NCBI GenBank assembly: GCA_945865705.1
Contig: CAMBEY010000135.1
Coordinates: 1 to 7,757, forward strand
DNA: 7,757 bases
Reading direction: 5' to 3'
Source of the DNA: Candidatus Sulfopaludibacter sp. SbA3
GTDB taxonomy: Bacteria > Acidobacteriota > Terriglobia > 2-12-FULL-54-10
The notes beneath the pieces were generated by a model. It was not told the DNA's origin. It worked only from the letters and a program-made list of their open reading frames with translations, and made no database searches. The position numbers were made by a program, and so were the translations under genes. This document shows positions 1 through 6,571 of this stretch, piece after piece; positions within the stretch are counted from its first letter, which is position 1, and each line of letters opens with the position of its first letter.

Positions 1-1
1 A

Positions 2-49
2 GTGGCCCAATTGCTGGAGAGTACGCGCAACGATGTGCTGGGGCGGTAG
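2..49 (+). CDS. possible C-terminal tail of an upstream gene (partial)
   Basis: Reading from base 2, fifteen codons (VAQLLESTRNDVLGR) run to a TAG at 47-49. Thirteen of the fifteen end in G or C, which matches the codon habit of the genes downstream. The peptide looks like an amphipathic helix and faintly resembles the end of a helix-turn-helix, but it is far too short to assign. The frame starting at base 1 is also open, to a TAA at 61-63, so which frame is coding, and whether either is, stays uncertain. Confidence 0.3.
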   Translation: MAQLLESTRNDVLGR

Positions 50-204
50 TCCATTCTTATTAATGCGGTAGGCCGTTTGGCAGCTCCGGCAGGGCGACGA
101 GAATCAAGCCCACGCCTCACGCTCTGGGCGGGACTTTTACGCTCTTCCAGCGTTGCGTGCCGGAGGCCGTTCCCTGGCGGATAACACATTGATAAAATTG
201 CCTG
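50..204. other. noncoding stretch upstream of the promoter
   Basis: No convincing reading frame, RNA gene or repeat is visible here. The only structure seen is a bulged seven-pair stem at about 159-178 with a five-base loop. It has no T tract after it, so it is not a standard intrinsic terminator. Together with 205-353 this makes a gene-free stretch of about 300 bases. Confidence 0.5.
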
Positions 205-235
205 TTGACACCTTGTAGGCTTGTATTAATATAAG
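205..235 (+). promoter_or_regulatory. probable sigma70-type promoter of the DUF1592 gene
   Basis: A perfect -35 box TTGACA lies at 205-210. The -10 region is AT-rich and offers two readings: TAATAT at 227-232 (spacer 16, four of six consensus bases) or TATAAG at 230-235 (spacer 19, five of six). This is the most AT-rich spot in an otherwise GC-rich upstream region. Transcription would begin near 240, leaving a leader of about 110 bases before the ATG at 354. It probably drives the 354-4150 gene pair and perhaps the ankyrin gene. Confidence 0.6.
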
Positions 236-284
236 AAGCGAGATCGTCCCCGCAGTCGGGCGCGCAGTCAGGCCGGGCGGTCAG

Positions 285-306
285 CCGGGAGAGGTGTATA
301 TCCCGG
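285..306 (+). other. leader hairpin
   Basis: CCGGGA at 285-290 pairs perfectly with TCCCGG at 301-306 around a ten-base loop, with a possible G-U pair extending the base. It sits in the predicted untranslated leader, about 50 bases before the start codon. It is not followed by a T tract, so termination is unlikely. Any effect on mRNA stability or translation is unproven. Confidence 0.4.
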
Positions 307-353
307 TCGGCATGGTTTGAAATACAGCTGAATTTCCAGCATAAGGGCGGAAG

Positions 354-2807
354 ATGATTGAATTGAAATCTTGGAATCGCCTGGTAATTTTAATGAGCGT
401 GATGGCCGTCGCTGCCAGTGCTGTTGGCAGCCGCGCGCAGGCGCAACAACCTGCCGCGCCAGTTTCGGCGAATCGCGCGCTGCTCAATAAATATTGCGTA
501 ACCTGCCACAACGAGAAATTGAAGACCGCTGATCTGATGCTCGATCAGGCGAACTTGGACAACGTCGGAGAAGCACCGGGCACCTGGGAGAAGGTGGTCA
601 AGAAGCTTCGAACCGGTGCGATGCCGCCGGCCAAGGCTCCGCGTCCTGACGCGCAGGCGAATAACGATCTCGCCGACTATCTTGAAAAGAATCTCGATCA
701 ACTCGCCTCCGCCAAACCCAATCCCGGCCGCAACGTGGTGCATCGTCTGAATCGCGCCGAGTACTCGAACGCGGTGCGCGATCTGCTGGCCATTGAAGTG
801 GATGGCGCGGCGCTACTGCCCGCCGATGACTCCGGCCGCGGGTTCGATAATCTTGCCCAGTTGCTCACCGTCTCGCCGCTGCTGATGGAGCGCTACATGA
901 CGGCGGCATCGAAGATCAGCACCATGGCTGTGGGCGATCCGGAGATTCCGCCGGTGGGGCAGACCTATCTCGTCTCCAATAAACTTTATCAGGATGAGCA
1001 GTTGAGCGAAGACCTGCCCTTCGGCTCGCGCGGCGGCATCAGCGTGCGCCATGTCTTTCCGCTGGACGGCGACTACATTGTGAAGATGAAGCTGGTGCGC
1101 AACGACGACGGCATCATTCGCGGACTCACCGGCAGCACGCATCAGTTGGATGTACGGCTGGACGGCGCGCGCGTCGGAACTTTCTCCGTGGGCGGCAAGC
1201 GCTTCGGCGAATCCGGACCCGAGCACAATCGCAACGGAACGTTTTATCGCGGACATCCCGATCAGACCGCCTACGAATTTCTGGCTGATGATGAGTTGGT
1301 GGCGCGCTTCCCGGCGCAGGCCGGCACGCACTCCCTGGGAGTGTCTTTCCTCGCCAAGGCCGGAGAGCCGGAAGGCTTGCTCGAAAATTTCCCCCGCCCC
1401 ATGGCCACTGATATTGGCGACTGGAAGGGCGGCGACCCGGCCATCTCCGGCATCACCATCGACGGTCCCTTCAATGTGCGCGGAGTGGGCAACACGCCCA
1501 GCCGCCAGAAGATTTTCTCTTGCCACCCAACTGTGGAAGCCGAGCAGGACGCCTGCGCGGGGAAGATTCTTGCGCAACTCGCGCGCCGCGCCTATCGCCG
1601 TCCGGTGGCCGACAGGGAAGTGCAATCGCTGACGAAGCTCTATCAGGCTGGCAAGGCTGACGGCGGTTTCGCCAATGGTTTTGAAAGTGGTGTGCGCATG
1701 GCGGTGCAGGGAATTCTGGTGAGTCCCGAATTTCTGTTCCGCATCGAACGCGATCCCGCCGGCGCCGCTCCGGATTCGCCCTCTCAATTGAGCGATGTGG
1801 AACTTGCCTCGCGACTTTCTTTCTTCCTATGGTCGAGCATTCCAGATGATGAGTTGCTGGCCGCCGCCGAAAAAGGCGCGTTGAAAAATCCCGCCACGCT
1901 CGACGCGCAGGTGAAGCGCATGATGGCCGATCCCAGGGCCGCCGCGCTGGTAGATAATTTCGGTGGCCAGTGGCTCTATGTGCGCAACCTGAAAATGGCC
2001 TCGCCCGATCCGACTATTTTCCCCGATTTCGACGACAATCTTCGCATGGCCTTCGAGCGCGAGACGAAGCTGTTCTTCGAGAGCATGTTGCGCGAAGACC
2101 GCTCGGCGCTGGACCTGCTGCGCGCTGACTACACTTATTTGAACGAACGGCTGGCCAAGCATTACGGCATTCCCGGCGTCTACGGCAGCAGCTTCCGCCG
2201 CGTTACGGTCGCCGATGAATCGCGTCGCGGCCTGCTCGGACAGGGCAGCATCCTGACCGTAACGTCGCGCGCGTCGCGCACCTCGCCGGTGCTGCGCGGC
2301 AAGTGGGTGCTCGAAAATCTGCTGGGCACGCCGCCGCCTCCTCCTCCTCCGAATATACCGCCGCTCGAAGAGAAGGCAGACCTGGTCAAGAACCTCACCA
2401 TGCGCGAGCGCACCACGCAGCATCAGGCCAACCCGGTCTGCGCCAACTGCCATTCCCGCATGGACCCCATTGGTTTCTCGATGGACAACTTCAACGCCAT
2501 CGGACAATGGCGCATGGAAGATGGCGGCGCGAAGATCGACAATACCGCCGCGCTGCCGGACGGCACCAAGATCGCCGGCGCCGACGGTCTCAAGAAAGTT
2601 TTGTTGAGCAAGCCCGAACAGTTCGTCGATACGCTGACTGAAAAGCTAATGACTTACGCGCTGGGCCGCGAAGTAGAATATTACGACATTCCCAGCATCC
2701 GCAAAATCGTGCGGGAGTCCGCTGCACAGGACTACCGCTGGTCGTCAATCATTATCGGTATTGTGAAGAGCACGCCATTTCAGATGAGGAGGACTCGCGC
2801 GTCATGA
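354..2807 (+). CDS. secreted dihaem DUF1592/DUF1588/DUF1585 family protein
   Basis: This 817-residue exported protein has the multi-domain layout found widely in Planctomycetes, Verrucomicrobia and Acidobacteria; its biochemical role is unknown. A Sec signal peptide covers residues 1-30, ending AQA. A cytochrome-c-like domain follows, with CVTCH at 48-52 and a likely axial methionine at 90 in a GAMPP motif. A DUF1587-like block (NVVHRLNRAEYSNAVRDLL) starts near 127. A beta-rich, carbohydrate-binding-like stretch spans about 225-340. DUF1595-like (about 400-462), DUF1592 (about 478-607), DUF1588 (about 626-725) and DUF1585 (about 738-812) complete it. DUF1588 holds a second haem motif, CANCH at 696-700, and a run of seven prolines at 660-666, both usual for the family. 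The start is supported by AAGGG at 343-347, six bases before the ATG, and by the signal peptide. The stop overlaps the next gene by four bases. Electron transfer or oxidation in the periplasm is inference. Confidence 0.9.
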   Translation: MIELKSWNRLVILMSVMAVAASAVGSRAQAQQPAAPVSANRALLNKYCVTCHNEKLKTADLMLDQANLDNVGEAPGTWEKVVKKLRTGAMPPAKAPRPDAQANNDLADYLEKNLDQLASAKPNPGRNVVHRLNRAEYSNAVRDLLAIEVDGAALLPADDSGRGFDNLAQLLTVSPLLMERYMTAASKISTMAVGDPEIPPVGQTYLVSNKLYQDEQLSEDLPFGSRGGISVRHVFPLDGDYIVKMKLVRNDDGIIRGLTGSTHQLDVRLDGARVGTFSVGGKRFGESGPEHNRNGTFYRGHPDQTAYEFLADDELVARFPAQAGTHSLGVSFLAKAGEPEGLLENFPRPMATDIGDWKGGDPAISGITIDGPFNVRGVGNTPSRQKIFSCHPTVEAEQDACAGKILAQLARRAYRRPVADREVQSLTKLYQAGKADGGFANGFESGVRMAVQGILVSPEFLFRIERDPAGAAPDSPSQLSDVELASRLSFFLWSSIPDDELLAAAEKGALKNPATLDAQVKRMMADPRAAALVDNFGGQWLYVRNLKMASPDPTIFPDFDDNLRMAFERETKLFFESMLREDRSALDLLRADYTYLNERLAKHYGIPGVYGSSFRRVTVADESRRGLLGQGSILTVTSRASRTSPVLRGKWVLENLLGTPPPPPPPNIPPLEEKADLVKNLTMRERTTQHQANPVCANCHSRMDPIGFSMDNFNAIGQWRMEDGGAKIDNTAALPDGTKIAGADGLKKVLLSKPEQFVDTLTEKLMTYALGREVEYYDIPSIRKIVRESAAQDYRWSSIIIGIVKSTPFQMRRTRAS
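2331..2351 (+). other. seven-proline codon run
   Basis: Seven consecutive proline codons (CCG CCG CCT CCT CCT CCT CCG) encode residues 660-666 of the DUF1592/1588 protein. Runs of three or more prolines stall ribosomes unless elongation factor P is present, so this is a predicted pause site late in the coding region. The proline run is typical of the family and is not a sign of slippage or sequencing error, since the frame continues into conserved DUF1588 sequence. Confidence 0.7.
2786..2793 (+). promoter_or_regulatory. Shine-Dalgarno deciding the start of the HXXSHH gene
   Basis: GAGGAGGA lies inside the last codons of the upstream gene, ten bases before the ATG at 2804 and thirteen before a second in-frame ATG at 2807. 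The spacing favours 2804, which gives the ATGA stop-start overlap typical of translationally coupled operon genes. Confidence 0.7.
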
Positions 2808-4150
2808 TGATATTCAAGAAAGCCATCCCCCGCCGCACATTCCTGCGTGGAGCAGGTGCCGCGCTGGCGCTGCCCATGTTGAGCAGCATGACTCCGGCAT
2901 TCGCCGCTGCGGCGGATCAGTCGGCCGGCATTCGTCTGGTGTTCATGTACGGCCCCAACGGCCGCATCATGAAGAACTGGGTTCCCGCGACAACGGGGGC
3001 GAACTATGAAGTGACGCCGACGCTGGCTCCGCTGGCTCCCTTCCGCGAGAACATGCTGGTGCTCAGCGGCCTGAACGTGAAGGCCGCCGACCCGGTGGGC
3101 AATGAAGCGGGCGGCAATCACGCGCGCCCCTGCGCGGCGTACCTCACCGGCATCCACCCCAAACCCGGCGGGGCCGTGGGCATCTCGGCGGACCAGCTTG
3201 CCGCGCGCGAGTTCGGCAAGGTTACGCAGCTCGGGTCGCTCGAAATGTCGCTTGATCCGGCCGACGATCTCGGCGCGGCCGACGGCGCCTACAGCGACGC
3301 TTACACCAAGACCATCTCCTGGCGCGGACCGACAACGCCGTTGCCGATGGAAGCCAATCCGCGCGCTGTTTTCGAGCGCCTGCTGGGCGAGAGCCGTTCG
3401 ACCAATCCCGCCGAGCGCAAGCGCCTCGCGCTGCGCAGCAAGAGCATTCTTGACTTCCTCTCTGATGACGTGAATCGCGTCGCCAGCGACCTTGGCCCAT
3501 CCGACAAGTCGAAGTTGAGCGAGTATCTGGATGCCGTGCGCGATATCGAGCGCCGCATTCAATTGGTGGAGGAGCAATCCTCGCGCGTGCTGCCGACAAT
3601 GGATCAGCCGGTGGGTATTCCCGCCACGCGCACCGAGCACGCCAAGCTGATGCTGGACCTGCAAGTCCTGGCCTTCCAGGGCGACTTGACCCGCGTGATC
3701 TCCTTTATGTGGGGCCGCGAGCAGGCCGACCCGGCGTACCGCGAGCTGGGCATCCGCGATGGACATCATTCGTTGTCGCACCACTCCGGCCAGACGGCTG
3801 CCGTGGATGCGTGCGCGAAGATTGACTTGCATCATTCCACGCAGTTCGCCTATTTCCTCGACCGTCTGAAGTCTTCGCAGGACGGCGACGCGACGCTGCT
3901 CGACCGCTCGCTGATCATGTATGGCAGCGGCATGAGCGACGGCAACGCGCACACCCATCACGACATTCCCATGTTGCTGGTGGGCGGAGCGAACGGACGA
4001 TTGAAGGGCGGGCGGCACATCCGCTACAACGCATTGCCCATGTCCAATATGCTGCTGACCATGCTCGACATGGCGAAGCTTCCGGTGGAAGGTTATCTCG
4101 ACCCCAAGTACAGCGACGCCACCGGCAAGCTCGACGTGCTGTCCCTCTAA
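2804..4150 (+). CDS. Tat-exported HXXSHH (DUF1552) family protein
   Basis: This 448-residue protein belongs to the family named for an HXXSHH motif, seen here as HSLSHH at residues 322-327. The N-terminus is a clear twin-arginine signal: PRRTFLRG at 9-16, a hydrophobic stretch, and a likely cleavage site after AFA at 32-34. Tat export means the protein folds, perhaps with its cofactor, in the cytoplasm. A second conserved histidine and aspartate cluster is GSGMSDGN at 374-381 followed by HTHHD at 383-387. The two clusters together look like a metal site, and I recall the family being grouped with alkaline-phosphatase-fold proteins such as DUF1501, but I cannot verify that here. It overlaps the DUF1592-type gene by four bases, so the two are almost certainly co-translated and may act together. 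Substrate and reaction are unknown. The family call is firm; the catalytic idea is inference. Confidence 0.9.
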   Translation: MMIFKKAIPRRTFLRGAGAALALPMLSSMTPAFAAAADQSAGIRLVFMYGPNGRIMKNWVPATTGANYEVTPTLAPLAPFRENMLVLSGLNVKAADPVGNEAGGNHARPCAAYLTGIHPKPGGAVGISADQLAAREFGKVTQLGSLEMSLDPADDLGAADGAYSDAYTKTISWRGPTTPLPMEANPRAVFERLLGESRSTNPAERKRLALRSKSILDFLSDDVNRVASDLGPSDKSKLSEYLDAVRDIERRIQLVEEQSSRVLPTMDQPVGIPATRTEHAKLMLDLQVLAFQGDLTRVISFMWGREQADPAYRELGIRDGHHSLSHHSGQTAAVDACAKIDLHHSTQFAYFLDRLKSSQDGDATLLDRSLIMYGSGMSDGNAHTHHDIPMLLVGGANGRLKGGRHIRYNALPMSNMLLTMLDMAKLPVEGYLDPKYSDATGKLDVLSL

Positions 4151-4158
4151 ATCTCACT

Positions 4159-4195
4159 GGCGGGGAGTCGGGAGCGAACTGGCTCTCCCCCCGCC
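4159..4195 (+). terminator. bulged hairpin between HXXSHH and ankyrin genes
   Basis: GGCGGG (4159-4164) pairs with CCCGCC (4190-4195), and after a five-base bulge GGGAG (4170-4174) pairs with CTCCC (4185-4189) around a ten-base loop. It begins nine bases after the stop of the HXXSHH gene. There is no T tract, so it may be an mRNA 3'-end stabiliser or attenuator rather than a true intrinsic terminator. It could lower expression of the ankyrin gene relative to the two genes before it. Confidence 0.4.
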
Positions 4196-4233
4196 CAACC
4201 ATTTGCTCCGGAAAAATCGTAAGGAGACTGAGA

Positions 4234-5835
4234 ATGCGGATGAATCTGAGAAATCTCGGTGGTTGGGTATTGGCGGGCGCGCTCACGGTGTCCGGCCTTC
4301 ACGCGGCGGCAGCGCTCGACATGCAGTTGATCGATGCCGTGCGCCGTGGCGACCGCGACATGGTTCGCCGCATGATTCAGTCCGACGCTTCGGCGGTGAA
4401 TCGCCCCGCGGGCGATGGCGCAACCGCGCTGCTGTGGTCAGCTTATCGCAATGACACCGAGACGGCCTCGTTGCTGCTCGGAGCGGGAGCCAATCCCAAC
4501 GCGGCGAACGACTATGGTGTTACGCCATTGTCGCTGGCCTGCACGAATAAGAATGTCCCGCTGGTGGAAATGCTGGTAAAGGCCAAGGCCAATTCCAACG
4601 CGGCCGAGACCAACGGCGTTACGCCGCTGATGAACTGCGCCAAGACGGGAACCATTGAAGCTGTAAAAATATTGATCGCGGCGGGAGCTAATCTCGACGC
4701 AGCCGATACCGATCGCGCCCAGACCGCGCTGATGCGCGCCGCCGCGCAGAAGCATTCCGCCGTCGTGCAGGCGCTCGTCGCTGCGAAAGCCAATGTTCAT
4801 CTGAGGACGAAGAAGCTGGACCTCTACGACCCGATGAAGGCCATCACCTACAGCGATAAGGCTTATTTCCCGGGTGAGAAGGGGGGATTCACGGCGCTGA
4901 TGTTCGCCGCGCAGTCCGGCGATGTGGATGCCGCGAAGGCGCTGCTGGATGCGGGCGCAAAGATTGATGATGGCACGGAGTTCGACGGCACGCCGCTGGT
5001 GGTGGCCGCGCAGAACGGCAACGAGAAGGTGAGTCTGTTCCTGCTTGATCGCGGCGCCAGTCCTAATGCGCGCGACGGTTACGGACTGACGCCGATGCAC
5101 TGGGCGTTGCAGGAAGGTTTGGCGGAGTTGTTTGGCGGCGGTAAGTCGATGACCGACAAGTTTTGGGTGCGCTCAAACTCTCCTGAGCTGGTGAAGGCCC
5201 TGCTTGCTCGCAACGCGGACCCCAATGCGGAGATGACCAATGACTTCATGCCCTACGAAGTTCATCGCTTTGCCCGCAGCATGGGCAACAATCTGCCGCA
5301 GCTTTATCTCTCCGGCGTTACCCCCTTCATGCTGGCCACAGCCTCGGGTGATGTAGCCACCATGCGTTTCCTGGTGGAGCGCCGCGCCGATCCCAAGATC
5401 ACCACCGGGCAGGGGACCACTCCTCTGATGGTGGCCTCCGGCATCGGTCGAGAGCGCGAGCCGCGCACCGAGGACGAGAAGAAGAGGTTTCTGGAAGCCA
5501 TGAAGCTGAACGTGATGCTCGGCGGCGATGTGAACGCGGTGGACAAGAATGGCCGCACGGCGCTGCACGGAGCGGTCTACCTCGGCGACCTCGATATGAT
5601 CGAGTTCCTGGTGAAGAACGGAGCCAATCTGGAATGGAAGGACAAGTACGGACAAACGCCGATCACCATTGCCATGGGCGATCCCGGCGGGCTGGTATAT
5701 CGTCAGCTCAAAGGCGACGCGTTTGACTACAGCTTCCGCCAGCCGGCGCGCGAGAATAAGGGCACGGCCGAACTGCTGCTGAAGCTGGGCGCGAAGCCCT
5801 ATGACGGCCCCATCCGCGATCGTTCGGCGGAGTAA
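4234..5835 (+). CDS. secreted ankyrin-repeat protein
   Basis: This 533-residue protein is built almost wholly of ankyrin repeats behind a Sec signal peptide (residues 1 to about 27, hydrophobic core WVLAGALTVSGL, Ala-rich cleavage region). About a dozen repeats can be followed, starting near residues 29, 61, 95, 128, 163, 218, 251, 284, 361, 394, 440 and 473. They carry typical signatures such as GVTPLSLA, GANPNAAN, GRTALHGAVYLGDLDMIEFL and GANLEWKDKYGQTP. Non-repeat inserts interrupt the array at about 194-217, 297-316, 334-358, 404-420 and 482-508. No enzyme domain is visible. Ankyrin repeats bind other proteins, so a periplasmic or surface partner-binding role is likely. AAGGAGA at 4221-4227, six bases before the ATG, supports the start. 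Ankyrin genes next to DUF1592/DUF1552 pairs recur in Acidobacteriota, as far as I recall, which suggests a functional link; the bound partner is unknown. Confidence 0.9.
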   Translation: MRMNLRNLGGWVLAGALTVSGLHAAAALDMQLIDAVRRGDRDMVRRMIQSDASAVNRPAGDGATALLWSAYRNDTETASLLLGAGANPNAANDYGVTPLSLACTNKNVPLVEMLVKAKANSNAAETNGVTPLMNCAKTGTIEAVKILIAAGANLDAADTDRAQTALMRAAAQKHSAVVQALVAAKANVHLRTKKLDLYDPMKAITYSDKAYFPGEKGGFTALMFAAQSGDVDAAKALLDAGAKIDDGTEFDGTPLVVAAQNGNEKVSLFLLDRGASPNARDGYGLTPMHWALQEGLAELFGGGKSMTDKFWVRSNSPELVKALLARNADPNAEMTNDFMPYEVHRFARSMGNNLPQLYLSGVTPFMLATASGDVATMRFLVERRADPKITTGQGTTPLMVASGIGREREPRTEDEKKRFLEAMKLNVMLGGDVNAVDKNGRTALHGAVYLGDLDMIEFLVKNGANLEWKDKYGQTPITIAMGDPGGLVYRQLKGDAFDYSFRQPARENKGTAELLLKLGAKPYDGPIRDRSAE

Positions 5836-5901
5836 GCGAAGTAGAGTTTTTTTTGTGAGATTTTGGTTTTCAAATACGTTGTATAAGAAGGAGTCAGGTT
5901 C
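5836..5901 (+). promoter_or_regulatory. AT-rich spacer, possible promoter region of the cytochrome c'-like gene
   Basis: This 66-base gap is much richer in A and T than the surrounding genes and contains eight consecutive T at 5847-5854. A four-pair stem (5823-5826 with 5837-5840) precedes the T tract but is too short to be a convincing terminator. The best promoter reading, TTGTGA at 5853-5858 with TACGTT at 5875-5880 (spacer 16), is weak. A good Shine-Dalgarno, AAGGAG at 5888-5893, sits eight bases before the ATG at 5902. Confidence 0.35.
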
Positions 5902-6306
5902 ATGAAGAAAGTATTGTTGCTGGGTAGTGCAGTCATGTTGTTGGGTGTGGCCGGTTGGTCTCAGGCTGATCCTGCATTTGTAGGTTATATGAAGGCCACG
6001 TCGGCCGCCAATGGCAGCCTACGCAAGAATATGGAAGCCAAGATGGGTCCAGAGGCCGCGGCGGATGCCACCAAGCTGGCCGACATCATGGGCCAAGTGA
6101 AGGCCTTCTTCGAGACCAACAAGTCAGCAGGCGCGACGCTCGCCGCCAAAGCACAGGCGGATTTCACCAAGGTTGCCGAGCTGGCTGGCGCGGGCAAAGT
6201 GGACGAAGCTGCCGAAGCGATGAAGGTTGCCGGAGCCAATTGCGGGGCCTGCCACACAGCTCACCGTGAAAAGGTCGGCGATGGTCCTTACAGCATCAAA
6301 TTCTAG
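5902..6306 (+). CDS. small secreted monohaem cytochrome, cytochrome c'-like
   Basis: This 134-residue protein has a Sec signal peptide (residues 1-22, ending SQA) and one haem-binding motif, CGACH at 114-118, close to the C-terminus. The rest is Ala- and Lys-rich and looks entirely helical. A helical body with a C-terminal CxxCH followed by an HxxHR-like stretch is the pattern of class II cytochromes (cytochrome c', four-helix bundle), and the length fits that family's usual 125-150 residues. Such proteins act in the periplasm, either binding nitric oxide at a five-coordinate haem or carrying electrons when a sixth ligand is present. The sequence alone does not say which applies here. AAGGAG at 5888-5893 supports the start. 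The gene stands alone between the ankyrin module and the oxidoreductase module. A diverged cytochrome c of another class is the main alternative. Confidence 0.8.
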   Translation: MKKVLLLGSAVMLLGVAGWSQADPAFVGYMKATSAANGSLRKNMEAKMGPEAAADATKLADIMGQVKAFFETNKSAGATLAAKAQADFTKVAELAGAGKVDEAAEAMKVAGANCGACHTAHREKVGDGPYSIKF

Positions 6307-6331
6307 TCGATTCGACGACAATCACTTCCGA

Positions 6332-6361
6332 GGGCACCCAGTCAGTACTGGCAGGGTGCCC
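6332..6361 (+). terminator. strong hairpin downstream of the cytochrome c'-like gene
   Basis: GGGCACCC at 6332-6339 pairs perfectly over eight bases with GGGTGCCC at 6354-6361. The 14-base loop can form a further short AGT/ACT stem. It starts 26 bases after the stop codon. No T tract follows directly, so it may protect the mRNA 3' end, help termination together with the T-rich element about 30 bases later, or be a protein-binding site. Confidence 0.55.
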
Positions 6362-6388
6362 AATGTCGGCTTTGGCGGAGTCCTTTCT

Positions 6389-6410
6389 CCGGGCAATGTA
6401 CCTGGTTTTT
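6389..6410 (+). terminator. weak intrinsic-terminator-like element
   Basis: CCGGG (6389-6393) pairs with CCTGG (6401-6405), including one G-U pair, around a seven-base loop, and five T follow at once (6406-6410). The stem is short for an intrinsic terminator. Its position after the cytochrome c'-like gene and behind the stronger 6332-6361 hairpin makes a combined termination region plausible. Confidence 0.35.
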
Positions 6411-6571
6411 CGGACATGGAGCGAACTTCCGTTTAGGCTGGCGCGCGTTGGATGGATAAGTTCTGTCGGTATTCCTTCCTCCGGTTTTTTGAGCATCTAC
6501 TCGTGGATGCCGCTTGCACTGGCCAATTGCTTTCCCCCGGACCGGTCGCGGCTCGCCAATTGAATTAATTG

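Larger units (their letters stand above)
6307..6571. other. 265-base noncoding gap before the pentahaem cytochrome gene
   Basis: No frame here is convincing. The short open frames on both strands lack recognisable protein features and ribosome binding sites. The gap holds a small palindrome at 6306-6316 (GTCGA-T-TCGAC), a strong hairpin at 6332-6361, a weak terminator-like stem with five T at 6389-6410, and a CAATT/AATTG palindrome at 6557-6571 touching the next start codon. No good sigma70 promoter was found; TTGGAT at 6448 with TATTCC at 6470 is the best and is poor. Confidence 0.5.

Noticed and set aside
813..1787. Long open frame on the minus strand inside the DUF1592 gene
   Set aside because: The + strand frame has recognisable domains throughout; high G+C at third positions leaves the opposite strand open by chance, and this product shows no known motif.
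2780..4018. 412-residue open frame on the minus strand opposite the HXXSHH gene
   Set aside because: The product is a His/Arg/Ala-rich low-information sequence without domains, while the + strand gene carries a Tat signal and family motifs. It is an antisense shadow.
5823..5854. Intrinsic terminator after the ankyrin gene with an eight-T tract
   Set aside because: The only stem before the T tract is four pairs long and separated from it by six bases, too weak to call as a terminator.
6504..6518. Possible sigma54 promoter (TGG...TTGCA) upstream of the pentahaem gene
   Set aside because: The GG (6505-6506) and GC (6516-6517) elements are separated by nine bases instead of the required ten, and the core match is otherwise poor.
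6522..6562. Repeated GCCAATTG at 6522-6529 and 6555-6562 as a paired operator
   Set aside because: The same octamer occurs inside the cytochrome c'-like coding region (6235-6242), and a related CCAATTG lies at 7-13, so chance is a sufficient explanation without more evidence.
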